From Planococcus citri (taxonomy: Eukaryota; Arthropoda; Insecta; Hemiptera; Pseudococcidae), in contig NC_088679.1 in assembly GCF_950023065.1 (NCBI RefSeq), positions 15,624,001 through 15,688,000 of the forward strand: a DNA stretch of 64,000 nucleotides, given 5' to 3'. Every line of letters starts with the position of its first letter. Positions within the stretch are counted from its first letter, which is position 1. The position numbers were made by a program, and so were the translations under genes. The notes under the pieces are model-generated. The model did not search any database. It was given only the letters and a program-made list of their open reading frames with translations, and was not told the DNA's origin. Shown piece by piece: positions 12,066 through 24,099 of the stretch.

Positions 12066-13830
12066 TAGGGAGCAAAATTTGGAGAAAAAATAATACCTTG
12101 GAAAGGTTGTGTCATGCTAGTGGCCTTTGATTAAATTATTTTCAATTTTTATTCCAAATTTTGATGGGCACCTATGAAAAAACATGTTCAAATCTTGAAT
12201 GACATTTAGAAAAATGATTTTCTCTGATAGTCGGGGGACCCGGATAAGGATCACTTGCACCCCCCTTCCGATCCCCCGGGACAACTTTTTTCTTAAAGAG
12301 GAGTCCTAAGGAACATTTCTAGCCCTTGTCCTAAAAAAAAAGTGGACCTACTTACAAAATTGCGGCCATTTTGATTGACAGGTCAGCCGAAATCGCAGAT
12401 TTTGCGTTTAAATATAGGACTAGCATAAAATTTTTTAAACAACACAAAGGTAGATCGAAAATGCAGGCAAAAATTCATCACCTGTCAAAATTTCAAGTGC
12501 TGAAGCGCCTTTTTCGATTTTTGGTGAATTTTCAAAAAATCAAATTCTGGCTAAAATGTGAGAAAAAATTTAAAAAAATCAAAATTTTACCAAATTGACC
12601 TAGAAAGCTGAAATTTGGGATATACCCGATTTTCTACCAGCCAAATCGATTGTAAACTGTTGCAACCCGTTTTGAGCAGTTCTGGAGCCTCCAGCAGATT
12701 TTTGAAACTCGAAATTCTCACAAAATTTCATCAAATAATAGAGTAGGAAAGCCGAAATTTATTCTGAAAACTAATTTCAATACGCTGTGAAGTCTACTGC
12801 AGGTAAATTTCAAGTCGTTTTGGAGCCTCCAGCGACTTTTTGAAAATTACTGGAGCCTCCAGTAGATTTTTGAAACTTAAAATTTCCTCAAAATAGAGAT
12901 GGAAAGCTGACATTATAACTATGCACTCCAATTTTAACACCATCTGAAGACCACTTCAGGTGAGTTCAAGTCATTTTGGAGCCTCCAACGACTTTTTGAA
13001 AATTACTGGAGCCTCCGGTAGATTTTTGAAACTTGAAATTCCCGCAACATTTTACCAAATGGAGTTGGCAAGCTGAAATTTACTTCGAAAACTTATTTCA
13101 ATACGATATGAAGTCGACTACGTCGTGATTTCAAATAGTTTTGGAGCTGCCAGCTACTTTTTGGAAATTTCAATTTTCCAAAAAACGCCATACGACCTTT
13201 CTAAAAGTCATTGGAGGCTCCAAAACGACTTGAAATCCACCAGCAGTCGACCTCGTAGCGTATTGAAATTAGTTCGCAGAGAAAATTTTGACTATCCATT
13301 ATCCAATATTCTATTTGATAAAATTTTGTGGAAATTTCGAGTTTCAAAAATCTGCTGGAGGCTCCATAACTCTTCAAAACAGTTTGAAAACGTTTCCAAT
13401 CGATTTGACAGGTCGAAAATAGGGTATAACCCAAATTTCACCCTTCTTGGTCAATTTCGTAAAATTTTGATTTTTTTCTCTCATTTTTGGCCTAAATTTG
13501 AATTTTCAAACCAAAAATTGAAAAACGCACTTTAGCACTTCAAATTTTGGCAGGTGATAAATTTTTGCCTGATCTTTCGATCTACCTGAGTACGGCTTGA
13601 AAAATATTGTGCTAGTTTTATGTTGGAACGCAAAATCTGCGATTTGAGCTGGTCTTTCAATCAAAATGGCCGCCATTTTGTAAGTAGGGCCACTTTTTTT
13701 CTGAGTACAACGGTCAGAAATGTTCCTTAGGATTCCCCCTTTAAGAAAAAAGTTGTCCCGGAGGATCGATGAGGGAGGGAGGGTGCAATAGATCCTTAAG
13801 TGGGCTCCCCGACTAAGAGCAAAATTTGGA
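12066..13830. mobile_element. Large foldback element (family F1)
   Basis: Two arms of about 700-800 bp in inverted orientation. The left end has GGGGGACCCGGATAAGGATC..., GATCCCCCGGGACAACTTTTT and GGAGTCCTAAGGAAC. The right end has GTTCCTTAGGATTCC, AAAAAAGTTGTCCCGGAGGATC and GATCCTTAAGTGGGCTCCCC. Inner arms carry repeated TCTGGAGCCTCCAGCAGATTT motifs. The same family forms the foldback in CEP131 intron 4 (27825-30385). ORFs here (13125-13535 and others) are open by chance within the repeat. Confidence 0.75.
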
Positions 13831-14342
13831 GGAATGATAATGGAAGCTCTTTTCGAAATCCCATTTTTGGGCAAGATAATTTAGGGAAGCCATTTTTTGA
13901 GTTTTTTGCTTTTACTATCACGTTTTTTTGGAAATACTTTTTTCCGGTCGCTAATTCTTTCTTTAAAAATATTGAAAAAAATTTCAAAAAAAGCAAAATT
14001 TGTTTTTTTTTAGATATTTCTTCATTTTATTAAAAATAATTGATTAAGAACTATTTTTTAAAAATCATTTTTTGAGTGAGAATTTTTTGGTTTTTTGTTA
14101 AAATTTACTCAAGAAGGTAAACCATTTTTATCAAGAATAACAAAATTGCTGTTGTTATGTACAAAAAAAGTACCTTCAAATTACGACTTGCTGATTTTTG
14201 TTTTCCTGAAGGGAAGACAAGAAAGTGGGAAATTTTAAACTGCCCATGAGCACGAAAAGGCTTTAATATTTCCGTAATTTACTCAATGCATCACCCTCTT
14301 CAAAATCAAATTAAGAACCTAAGAACATTTGTACTTTTTCAA

Positions 14343-14665
14343 ATGAAAGTTGAGGTAAGTGAATTTCCTTCCAATTTGTTTCAATTTTTTTCCGCTTCAG
14401 TACCTTGTTGAAAATAAGTTTGCTTGTTTGCTCCTACCTATAACGCATGGCCAGAGCATCCAATGTTTTGCCTTTTTCTCACGAACTGAATGTATTTTAT
14501 ACGTCTGTACATGGCTAGTACCTTAGATCGGATCACAAAAAAAATAATGCCGGAGGATTTTGACCAACTCAATGAGCTAATTGAAAGCTCAAACTCGAAG
14601 ATACAAAACACAAATAACAGAATTGAAATCCGAGATTGGAGTAGGTAAGTGAATTTTTTTTCAAA
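14343..14665 (+). pseudogene. Repeat-family module: 12-nt cassette plus coiled-coil-like exon
   Basis: ATGAAAGTTGAG at 14343-14354 is followed by GTAAGTGAATTTCCTTCC, the cassette repeated throughout the array. A coiled-coil-type stretch follows (about 14567-14645, related to the consensus LNELLKAQLKDKETELKSEI) and ends at another GTAAGTGAATTT. This copy has indels relative to the consensus. Function unknown. Confidence 0.45.
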
Positions 14666-15770
14666 TTTTCTTTTCGCTTCAGTAGAGAAAACTGTACAAA
14701 AGAATTAAAAATAAGTTTGCTCGTTTGCTATTATGCATGTCCAAAGTATAACAGTATACTTTGTCGCTTCCCTTTTCAAATAGGTACCATGTAACCGGGT
14801 ACGAGTGAAACAAAACGTAAGATTAACAAAGTTGCCTATCTTGAAAATTGAAGGGACAAAATCCTTTTTCAATATTCAAGGGACAAAATCCAATTGGGTC
14901 GGTAGTACATACTTTGAAAAATGAACAAAATTACATAATTATGACTTTGTATCTAACTAGCAATTTTAAGGGACTACATTATGATGTTTAATTTCAAAAA
15001 ATCTAAATGAAAAAAATGAATTTGAAAATGAATACTATGTCACGAAATAAACAAATTTTTTTATCATTTTTTTTTCTTACTCTAAAATTGAAAGATTTTT
15101 TGAAGCTAAAAAATAGTAAATTGTTGAGCTTGGAAAACTTTCCAAACTTTACTTATGGGTACATACGATAGTAAGAAGAAAATGATCATAACAATGTTGA
15201 AAACGATTTGTATGTAGATCACGATTTTCATATTGATAAATTACCTAGATACATTTTTAATGATTTTTTATCGCAGTATAACTTACAAGAATAATACCTT
15301 TGCCCCACCTAGTGAGTCAAAAGTACTAATCAAAACTTTTTGTTAAAATCAATTTTTAGCACAATTAAGAACTCGAAATGATGAATGAAGCAGTTGACGA
15401 ACATGTAGGAGAAAGATGAAATTAGGTGTGCATAAAAAAATTCGCTCAAAATCACTTCAGGAGGCGTTGATGTGACAGTTTTCAATGAGTGCGAACTTAT
15501 GCCCCTCCCTCCACTACCTCAACGAGTTTTGAACAAAAAATTTCAAATTCGCCTAAAATATACAGGAGACATCGAGTCCAGCCACGTGAATTTTTTCAAC
15601 ATTTTTTAACCATTCAAGAGGACCTGATTCAAGCACAAAATTTTTTTTCTTTCAATTTAGCACGCAGGTCTCTAAAAACAGTAGAGAATCAAACAATCTT
15701 CTAGGAAACCCCATTTTGTGCCCATGGGTACCCCCTCCTCCAATATTGGGACGAAAGAAGGTCGACAATA
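14666..15770. repeat. Dispersed repeat copies, no gene
   Basis: 14790-15180 is a diverged copy of the repeat also found at 18940-19400, 42579-43170 and 60115-60790 (a CCGGGTA...TAAGATTAACAAGTTGCC start and a TTTTTTTTCTTACTCTAAAATT motif). 15180-15770 shows nothing recognisable. Confidence 0.5.
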
Positions 15771-16230
15771 TGGGTATCGTCATCATATGAATTGAACCCA
15801 CTGAACACGAATATAAAGTTAGATTTGCAGTAAGACCCTGCTAGAGTCATATTGAGGAGGAAGGTTGCCCAAAAATTGATTCTTTTGGTGAAAAATTCAA
15901 TTTTGGGGCAACCTGCCTTCTTGAATCTGGCCTTACGAGAAGAGTTCAATTGTTGATATAACTTCACATTCGTATTCAGTGAGGTTTTTCGTAGATTTAT
16001 TTCGAATTAATTATGTCAAAATATTGAAACATATTATTATTCCTAAAACTGAGGAAATATTTTGGAACTTTTTGGTCATTATTGCCAACTTCGAAACATG
16101 GAAAACATTTCCTACGATTTTGGCGATTTTTCTCGAATTTTAGGAATAATATTTTTCAATATTTTGGCATCATTACCTAATGCGAAATATTTGCGAAGAA
16201 CTCCTCTGAACACGAATATGAAATTACATT
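15770..16230. repeat. Nested inverted repeats
   Basis: GGTTGCCCAAAAATTGA / TTCAATTTTGGGGCAACC forms a hairpin near 15865-15925. TATTATTCCTAAAACTGAGG and a near reverse complement (TTTTAGGAATAATATTTTTC) frame 16035-16160. CTGAACACGAATAT matches the interior of the foldback at 60-600, so this may be a diverged relative. Confidence 0.45.
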
Positions 16231-16328
16231 ATGAAGAAAAAAAGTGTCGCGTGTCGATAATTCTGAAACACATTCTTGGGCAAGATAATTTCGGGAAAGA
16301 CATTATACAATTAATTGTACTTTTTCAC

Positions 16329-16660
16329 ATGAAAGTTGAGGTAAGTGAATTTCCTTCCAATTTCCTTCAATTTTCTTTTCGCTTCCGTAATTAAAATAAG
16401 TTTGATCGTTTGCTATACTTGACGCATGACCAGAGCATCTAATTTTTCACCTCTTTCTCACGAACTGAATGTATTTGTATGTTTGTACATGGTTAGTATA
16501 TGTACGTTAGGTTCGATCACAAAAAAATAATTCCTTAGGATTTCTTGACCAAACTCAGTGAGCTATTGAAAGCTCAACTCAAAGATAAAAAACAGAAATA
16601 ACATAATTGAAATCCAAGATTGATGAAAAGGGAAAAATTCAAAGAACAATAGGTAATGAA
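16329..16660 (+). pseudogene. Repeat-family module: 12-nt cassette plus coiled-coil-like exon
   Basis: ATGAAAGTTGAG at 16329-16340 with GTAAGT follows a ttttcac sequence where the usual acceptor CAG is lost. Downstream come the conserved GACCAGAGCATCTAATTTTTC block and a coiled-coil stretch (16550-16655: related to LNELLKAQLKDK...). Frames are broken relative to the consensus. Confidence 0.45.
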
Positions 16661-16815
16661 TAATTTGATTTTGAATGGATAATATGTACTTTTTCGGATG
16701 ATAGGTGAAATAAGTGAATTTCTTTCCAATTTTCTTTTCGCTTCAGTGTTTTTTTGTCCATACAGGACTTCCCAACGCGTTCTATTAATGGAAAAACCTT
16801 CGTGAACCTTTTGCT

Positions 16816-17134
16816 AGCTGATTGCGAGACAGTTTTTGCTTTTTGATAATTGGTCGATTTAAAATTAATACTTAATTTCATTTTTGAACTGAATTCAGAA
16901 TCATATAAAAGTGATATAACAATTCTACCGTTCATCATTCATTACTAAATTCGAAAAATATAACTATATTCAACCACAGATTCAGAATAAAACCAAATTC
17001 AAAAAAAAAACAAGAAATACTCGTGTAAAGCAAACAGAAATAAATTGCAATCCAAAAAATAATTTTGAATGCTTAGCTGAGAACATGATTGTCCGTTATC
17101 TCAAATATAGCAAGCAAATGCACCAGATGATTAG
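16816..17134 (+). pseudogene. Repeat-family 5' module: TATA block plus first exon, split by a foldback
   Basis: The upstream block (CTGATTGCGAGACAGTTTTTGC ... ATTCAGAATCATATAAAAGTG) carries TATAAAA at 16904-16910, with an Inr-like CCGTTCATCATTC about 25 bp later. The first-exon reading frame (17085-17134) is MIVRYLKYSKQMHQMIR, ending two bases into a codon at TTAG, where other copies continue GTAAGTAG. Here a 1.38-kb foldback begins exactly at that junction. Confidence 0.45.
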
Positions 17135-18517
17135 GGGTCATTCCACGTCAATTGGACCAAGAAGTGGTAGGTGGGTTCGGCGATTTTTTTGAAATTTTTC
17201 CTGTGGAAAGACCTTCCTAAGGGATGACCAATGGCGCAAATCGCAGCCCTCCAGCTCATTTTTAACGGCAGCCAGGGGGTGTCAAAGTTTTCAGTGAACC
17301 TAAAATATCATCCATTTCAGCAGTGGATTGCTCGATAACCGCGATACCTACCAAAATGGAACTTTTTCCCATAGTTAGAGGTTTTGAAAGGCTTTTTGGT
17401 GATATCATAAAAATCAGTGTTGCCACTTTTTTTCGTACAAAAAATTAGCCTAAAAAGTTTCAAAACGTAATTTTCATATCGTTCCGACTCTCAAAAATTC
17501 TGAAAAAAATATATTATGGACAACTGTTCATGCTGAACAACATATTAAAAAATTGGGATGGTAATTTGTAACAAAGTCCATTTAAAAAAATTTTAACTTT
17601 GCGAAAAAATTCGATTTTTTGATTTAAAACATGAAAAAAAGTTTTGATTGGTAATGTTGACCCATTTGACCCCTAATTTTACGTATCTGTTGAAAAAGTT
17701 GAAAAAACCCCTTCAATCGGTGAAATGAACTCATCACAAAAAAATCAAAATTCAAAAAAAAGCAAATTTCATTTTTTTTGCTGTGAGTGAGATTTTTATC
17801 AACTTTTTCATGGAATACGTCAGAAAGTGGTCAAAATAAGACAACTGAATAAATTTTAACTTTTTTTGATGTTTGATATTGAAAATTGAATTTTTTCAAA
17901 TTTTGATTTTTTTGTGATGAGTTTATTTTATTGAGTGAAAGGGGTTTTTTCAACTTTTTCAACAGATATGTGAAAATAGTGGTCAAATGGGTCAACTTTA
18001 CCAATCAAAACTTTTTTTCATGCTTTAAATCAAAAAATCGCATTTTTTCGCAAAGTTAAAATTTTTTTAAATCGAATTTGTTACAAGTTACCATCCTAAT
18101 TTTTTAATATGTTGTTCAGCAGGAACAGTTGTCCATAATATATTTTTTTCAGAATTTTTGAGAGTCGGAACGATATGAAAATTACATTTTGAAACTTTTT
18201 AGGATAATTTTTTGTACGAAAAAAAGTGGCAACACTGATTTTTATGATATCACCAAAAAGCCTTTCAAAACCTCTATCTATGGGAAAAAGTTCCATTTTT
18301 GTAGGTATCGCGGTTATCGAGCAATCCACTGCTGAAATGGATGATATTTTAGGTTCACTGAAAACTTTGACACCCCTTGGCTGCCTTCAAAAATGGGCTA
18401 GAGGGCTGCGATTTGCGCCATTGGTCATCCCTTAGGAAGGTCTTTCCACAGGAAAAATTTCAAAAAAATCGCCGAACCCACCTACCACTTCTTGGTCCAA
18501 TTGACGTGGAATGACCC
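17135..18517. mobile_element. Foldback element with GGGTCATTCC termini and TTAG target duplication
   Basis: Starts GGGTCATTCCACGTCAATTGG and ends in the reverse complement CCAATTGACGTGGAATGACCC. TTAG occurs directly on both sides (17131-17134 and 18518-18521), and the intact paralogous copy at 18667-18730 has a single TTAG followed by GTAAG. So the empty site, insertion and 4-bp duplication can all be seen inside this window. Arms of ~650 bp fold back almost perfectly. No transposase is encoded, so it would depend on enzymes supplied in trans. Confidence 0.9.
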
Positions 18518-18666
18518 TTAGGTAAGTAGTAAGTACCTGCATTTCTCAAGTATTTGATTCATATACTTACACCTGAGATTGAAATTTCAATACACGCCTT
18601 ACTCGTGTAAAGCAAACAGAAATAAATTGCAATCCAAAAAATAATTTTGAATGCTTAGCTGAGAAC

Positions 18667-18716
18667 ATGATTGTCCGTTATCCCAAATATAGCAAGCAAA
18701 TGCACCAGATGATTAG
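18667..18716 (+). pseudogene. Repeat-family first coding exon, intact copy
   Basis: ATG followed by MIVRYPKYSKQMHQMIR, ending two bases into a codon before donor GTAAGTAGTAAG. Same length (50 nt) and phase as the copies at 17085 and 58470. The next recognisable family piece is an exon-2-like fragment around 18876-18940 (AAACACAGTAAACGCATCAGC). Without expression data I cannot tell a live gene from a remnant. Confidence 0.35.
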
Positions 18717-18939
18717 GTAAGTAGTAAGTACCTGCATTTCTCAAGTATTTGATTCATATACTTACACCTGAGATTGAAATTTCAATACACGCAATTGCGC
18801 AACTTCGAGGAATAAAAACAGTAAGCTGTCTTGATTGTCTATACTTCCTGTCTACCATCATATTATTTCACGATAGAATATTTGCTATGGTATCAAAACA
18901 CAGTAAACGCATCAGCACACCACCAGTGTCAATATAACA

Positions 18940-19400
18940 CAGGGTGTCCGGTGGAGAGGGCAGAGTGGTACAAACTTCAGATTTGGATATCCGGGTAAGA
19001 GTAAAAAAAAAGTAAGATAAACAAGTAGGTAGCCGATTTTGAAAATTGAAGGGGCAAAATACGGTTTCAAAATCGAGGAGCCAAAATTCAATTTTGACCA
19101 TGGGGATCGGTAGTACTTTGAAAAATGAACAAAATTATCTATCATCATTACTTTTTACCCAACTTGCAAATTGAAAGGGCTACAAAAGATTTACAATTTC
19201 AAAAAATTGCGATGACGAAAATAAATGCGGAAATGAATACCAAGTACCTACGTCAAAAAATGAACAAATTTTGTTATGATCATTTTTTTTTCTTACTCTG
19301 AAATTTAAGCAGGTTTTTGAAGCTCGAAAATTGTCAGTTTAATGACATTTTTAGCAAATCGAAAATTGTTGAGCTTCAAAAACTTTTCAAATTTTAGTTT
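18940..19400. repeat. Dispersed inverted-repeat element copy
   Basis: Begins CACAGGGTGTCCGGTGGAGAGG, related to the termini of the 27825-30385 foldback (TACAGGGTGTCCAGTGAGA). The body matches 42579-43170 and 60115-60790 (GAAAATTGAAGGGGCAAAATAC, TTTTTTTTCTTACTCTGAAATTT). Confidence 0.6.
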
Positions 19401-19509
19401 CTCTTAGTATTTGATTAATTGTAATTTCAGTTGTTTTCGTTTCGTCTATGGAAATATGAATTTCCTTCATTTCTTCGGTATCTTCACAATCGTGTCCGTA
19501 TAGAACATT

Positions 19510-20130
19510 ACATCGACAGACGACTTCATGGTAAGTGAATTTCCTTCCAATTTCCTTCAATTTTCTTTTCGCTCGATTCCGTAATTAAAAATGAGTTTTC
19601 TTGTTTGCTATAATGCCTGACCAGAGCATCTCATTCTCACGAACTGAATGTATGTTTGTACATGGTTGGTACACACATTAGGTTGGGTCGCAAAAAAAAA
19701 CAAACAAACATGCCAACGATTTTGATTAAACCACATTAGCTATTTGAAGCAGAACTCAAAGATAATGAATCAGAATTGAAATCAGAGATTGATGAAAAAG
19801 GGAACATCATAAGAACAATTCGTAAGGCAGTCATCTGATTTTCTAATCTTGCTATACGTACCTTTTCAAGTGAAATATGAGGTAAGTGAATTTCCTTCCA
19901 ATTTCTTTCAATTTTCTTTTCGCTTCCGTATAGTTCCGTGATTAAAAATGAGTTTGCTTGCTGTAGGTACCTAAATGCATAGTCAGAGCACCTAAAATTT
20001 TCACCTCACGAACTGAATGTTTGTTTATTGGTACAAATACATGGTTAGTAATATGTACTTTAGGTTAGATTGCGACGAAAAACATAATTTCGGAGGATTT
20101 TGAACAAACTCAATGCATAACCAAATTTCA
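19510..20130 (+). pseudogene. Two degraded copies of the cassette/coiled-coil module
   Basis: GGTAAGTGAATTTCCTTCC occurs at about 19531 and 19881, each followed by the GCTTCCGTA...AGTTTGCTTG...CAGAGCATCT block. Coiled-coil-like sequence (GAACTCAAAGATAATGAATCAG) lies near 19750. The cassette bases are altered (TGAAATATGAG), so the frames are lost. Confidence 0.4.
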
Positions 20131-20159
20131 AGTTGAAAGTTACTTCGAAATTTTTTTAT

Positions 20160-20420
20160 CTCAAAACTTCCTCTGGAGGGGAGATACCTATGGATCCTCA
20201 AAGAGGAAGCATTTTCAGAAATTACCCCCTTTTCAATGTTTGATTTGGGATAAATGTTTCAGTTCTAGAAGACGATCCAAGTCCACTTTCAGAGCTGCAA
20301 TGAACGGTTGCAAGTTGGAAAATTGTTTATTTTTCGGAGAGGAAGGGGAGGGACGGAAGTGTATTTGTGTTTTGAAAATATATTCAGCTCAAATAAAGAT
20401 TATGCATTAATTAGGTCGAA
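20160..20420 (+). pseudogene. LKEEAFSEKS-type module, degraded
   Basis: CTCTGGAGGGGAGATACCTATGG and TCCTCAAAGAGGAAGCATTTTCAGAAA match the open copy at 46542-46793, as does GCAATGAACGGTTGCAAGTTGG further on. Indels break the frame. Confidence 0.45.
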
Positions 20421-21880
20421 ACGTAAAACAGTATCATTTTTGAAACTAGAGGTACGTATTTTCAAAATGTAACTATAGCAATTTTTTTGGTCTTCGATGC
20501 AAATTTTAAAACCATGGACAAATTTTGTAAATTATCACTTTTTTTCTCGTTTTGCGTGGAATTGGCTATAATAACCAGAGAAGTTGGCACTACTGCACAT
20601 TAAAACATTGCTCCAGTTTACCACAATTTTGACATTTTGGCACAATTAACGCATGGTATTTGAGAAGTAAATATCTCTAAAAAAAAAAAAAACAAATCAA
20701 TCCATAAATAAACGATTCGCAAATTTTCAACTGCTCAGTAGAACCCTAATAAAAATGAACTCGAGATTTTGACAGCGTACTAGAATCTCAAACACCTCAA
20801 TCCTATAATTAGAGCACGGAAAAGTAGGATCTCCAATAGGTACCTAAATCCTGTCATCAGAGAAGGGAAAAACTTATTTTTCTTTGCACAGATCTCACTT
20901 CTTATAGGAACATTTCCGAGTGTTGAATTATTTCTGGGTAACTGCGAGAGTTCATTTCTCCTATTTTACTGGGGAATCCTTTCATCAGTATTTATTTACA
21001 GTTTCTTGATCAAGACAGGTTTCGACTAAAGAATTGACGTATGACAAGAAGAAAAATACCCATTGAACTTCAAAATACGACGGAAATAATTTCAGCAGAA
21101 AAACCTCTGTGACTTTTTAATATGCGGTTCATGTAACCAGCAAACCCGCAAACGAATGGTCTAGCTGAACGCAGTAGACTATAATCCATACACGAAAAAG
21201 TGCTCTAGAAGTTGATTTTGTATTTTTTTTTTGGGGACCAAAAAAATGCGCTGCCAAAATGTAGGTACTACCTGCCCCATTCAGAAAAGTGCAATTTTGA
21301 AATTTTTACCCCGCACAACGAGGGGGTGGACCCTCAAAAAGGTGAGTTTGGGGACATGGTCGGGACCGAAAAAACTCGACGGGGTTGTGTTGGGGGACTT
21401 CTCTCGATGCCGAATATGTAATTTTTTTTCGTGAAACCCTGCACAACTGCATTCTATGGCACTTTAAATGCGATTTTTGTGCATTTTTGGCCATTTTTGA
21501 TGGTAAAATGGCCCTTATGTCCAGGATATGGCTGAGGACCGAACGATTCTTGGAGGTTTGTTAGACGGGGCTATTTGAAGCCCAACTGCGCAAAAACGGC
21601 GAAAAAATACGATCACAACGCGATTTTATGAGCACTAATAGGCTTGTTACCACTCCCCCACCCCCAGAATTGAATAATGCATTGTCTATTCGATAATATC
21701 GATGCGACCCATCAAGATGGTATAAAATTTCACGCTGAACTCAAACATCGCAATCATTTTTAATTCTGACCCCCGCGGTGGAGTTTTGCCCCCCAAACTG
21801 AATACAACGATGATATTAAACAAATGTTGCACATTACACGTCGATACTGAGGATTTATGTGTACGCAATCAGAATGATTC
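20421..21880. other. Array sequence without a supported gene
   Basis: 20440-21200 contains spacer modules also found at 46880-47480, 52330-52600 and 57770-58090 (TTTGGTCTT..., AAATGATTCGC..., GAACATTTCCGAGGGTTAAATTATTTCTGGG). 21040-21200 resembles the upstream part of the 43291 ORF module. 21200-21880 looks single-copy; its ORFs overlap each other in several frames and show no domain. Confidence 0.4.
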
Positions 21881-21884
21881 TCAT

Positions 21885-22010
21885 AGTTGATTACAAGAGA
21901 GTTTTTGCTTTTGGCTAATTGGTCCGATTTAAAATTTCAATTTCAGCTTTGTACTGAATTCAGCACAATATAAAAATTCGAGAAATGTAACGATTTTTAA
22001 GCACAGATTC
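21885..22010 (+). promoter_or_regulatory. Repeat-family TATA block (partial)
   Basis: GATTACAAGAGAGTTTTTGCTTTTGGCTAATTGG...GAATTCAGCACAATATAAAAATTCG matches the upstream block at 16816, 22825, 36155, 42048, 58190 and 62390. It is cut off by the foldback that begins at about 22015. Confidence 0.4.
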
Positions 22011-22014
22011 ACAA

Positions 22015-22650
22015 TCGCCATTTCCAGACAATCTGGAGCCTCCAGCGTGATTTTTCAATTTCTCCAAAGGCTTCAGAAAGGCTGGAAATGGGAAAATTCG
22101 CCCTCGTGGGCTTGATTAATGACGAAATACTGCGATTCGCGCAAAAATTTTTGATTTTTGGATATTTTTATTTTGAAAAAAAACTTGTCAAAAAGCCACT
22201 CTTGAGGCGTCCTCTCCAGAATCGGCTGAAATGTGGATAAATTCGTTAAACAGGTCGAGTACGACACACAACTCGATTTTCAGCTGCCCAACTTCATATT
22301 CACGTCTTCTGGAGCAAATTAAAAATTCTGGAGAAATTGAAAAATCACGCTGGAGGCTCCAGAATGACTGGAAATAGTTAAATTTGGATTTTATTAGGAC
22401 TTAAAAGCAATTTTAGGACTGATTTTGATCATTTTTACTGATCAAATACGTACGTTTTTGAAGAAGGCATAAATCACCAAAAACAGTCAATTTTGAATTT
22501 TCAAACGTTCGCCAAATATCGAGATAAGATGTTGGGTCGCTGAAAATTTGGTTTTGGGCATTTCAGACCATGCTCTTTCCAAAAATCGCGTCCCCGTTCA
22601 AATCGGATGTGGACACCTCAAGAGGTTGCCTTGTGAGATGTAATTGCCAA
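22015..22650. mobile_element. Foldback/MITE-like element (family F2)
   Basis: Contains CTGGAGCCTCCAGCGTGATTTTTC and its reverse complement GAAAAATCACGCTGGAGGCTCCAG about 320 bp apart. The tail (GACCATGCTCTTTCCAAAAATCGCG ... GGACACCTCAAGAGG) is the reverse complement of the start of the element at 58558-59270. No coding capacity was seen. Confidence 0.6.
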
Positions 22651-22824
22651 CTTTTCAATGATTTCTTGGTTCGAAATCACTTTGATGGGCGATACCCAGC
22701 ATTGCCAGCAATAAGTACGTATTTCGTTTTGAATTTGTTTTTTTTTTCAAATCTAAAAAATTAAAATTCCATAGAGCAAAAATGTTGTTACATTTAATGA
22801 GAAAAACTCAGTTGGAGAGACGCT

Positions 22825-23500
22825 AGCTGATTACAAGCGAGTTTTTGCTTTTTGCTAATTGGTCCGGTTCAAAATTTTCATTTCGGCTTTAAACTGAATT
22901 CAGCATGATATAAAACTTCGAAAAATGTACCTAACGATTCTTATTGCAATCCAAATGATAATTCTGAATGCATAGCTCCAAAATCTGGTTTCCCGTTCTC
23001 CAAAATTTAGCAAGAAAATACATCAGATGATTAGGTAAGTAGGCCTATCTGCATTTCTCGAGTGTTCGATTCATATCTACGACTAAGATTGAAATTCCAA
23101 TAAGTAAGTGCACGCTCAGTTGTCCAATGTCAAGGAATAAAAAATAATCTAAGGTATGTATTTAATGCATTTCACTCCAATTTCCAGTTTTGAATGCCTA
23201 CTTCACCTTTACTTACAGGAAAAAAAATTCGCTATCCTTACAAAACACAGTAAATGCATCGGCACCCCATCATCAGACCCACCAGTAAAAATCAAAGTCA
23301 ATAATCACACAATAAAGAACCCCAATCAACCCAACAATAACGCAACTCATTCTATAAACTCGTCAATATTGCTCAAGGTACAAAACCTGATGTTTGTTTT
23401 CAGTGTAAATTGTCTCAGTCTTATCAAAATTGATCTACAAGGCAACATTATCATTATGCTGAAAGAGTGTCAGATTATCTCTAAGTAAGTAGTATTATCA
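22825..23500 (+). pseudogene. Repeat-family 5' gene copy: TATA block, first exon without ATG, second exon
   Basis: The TATA-type block is at 22830-22925. The first-exon equivalent ends GATGATTAG before GTAAGTAGG at about 23033 but has CTG in place of ATG. The exon-2-like stretch from about 23219 (after ACTTACAG) reads EKKFAILTKHSKCIGTPSSD..., K/N/P-rich, to about 23370. A CTCAAGGTACAAAACCTG site follows, matching CTCAAGGTACAAGACCTGG at 42370. Start loss suggests a pseudogene. Confidence 0.4.
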
Positions 23501-23699
23501 AATTCAAAATACATCGTATGTTTCGACTTCAGAGAAATTAAATTTTTTTACTCATTTTAATCAGAAGTCTGTTTTTTTTCAATTTTGAAAAATACCTACT
23601 CTCACCAATTCATCACAGGTAAAAAAAATGAAGAATTTTGATCTCTCTCAAACCGAAACTGAAATACGTACATATATAGAGTGACGTATGAGTTAATGT

Positions 23700-24090
23700 T
23701 CCGATTTTCACATTTCGAAAAATTCAAGTTTTTTGTAAAAAAAAAATAAATCAAAAACCAAGCATCCTAGAAAAAAACTAATGACTCATTATGACGATTG
23801 GAAATTTAATTCTCTACCATTTAGTTTCTCGACGAGTTAATTTTTGTGTAGAATGCTTCGTTTCGCCTCCAGATTTGATTTTTATGAAACTCAATTTGAA
23901 AATTTTTCAAAAGTCTATTTCAAAAAAATCGATCTGGAGGCGAAACGAAGCGTCTTACAGAAAAATGAAGTAGAGAAAACTTGTAGAGAATTAAATTTTT
24001 AATCGGAAAAATTCCATTAGTTTTTTTGTAAGATGCTTAGTGCTTATGATTTTTTTTTATAAAAAACTATAACTTTTTGAAATGTATCTA
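23700..24090. mobile_element. Small foldback element
   Basis: AAGCATCCTAGAAAAAAACTAATG ... TTTAATTCTCTAC ... GCTTCGTTTCGCCTCCAGATT faces ATCTGGAGGCGAAACGAAGC ... GTAGAGAATTAAA ... TTAGTTTTTTTGTAAGATGCTT. Arms are about 150-180 bp with a short AT-rich loop near 23900-23925. Confidence 0.7.
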
Positions 24091-24099
24091 CCATTTTTT

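Larger units (their letters stand above)
17019..18795 (+). repeat. ~195-bp tandem duplication interrupted by the foldback
   Basis: Copy 1 is 17019-17134 plus 18522-18597. Copy 2 is about 18600-18795. Both run from TACTCGTGTAAAGCAAACAG through the first exon to ATTTCAATACACGC with very few differences. The foldback sits in copy 1 only, so the duplication preceded the insertion or the second copy escaped it. Confidence 0.85.

Noticed and set aside
13125..13535. 136-codon ORF and overlapping minus-strand ORFs
   Set aside because: They lie in the foldback arms; homologous arms at 28.1-29.9 kb have different frames open, so there is no conserved protein.
18226..18435. ORF with its mirror image at 18096-18329
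   Set aside because: Both lie in the arms of the GGGTCATTCC foldback.
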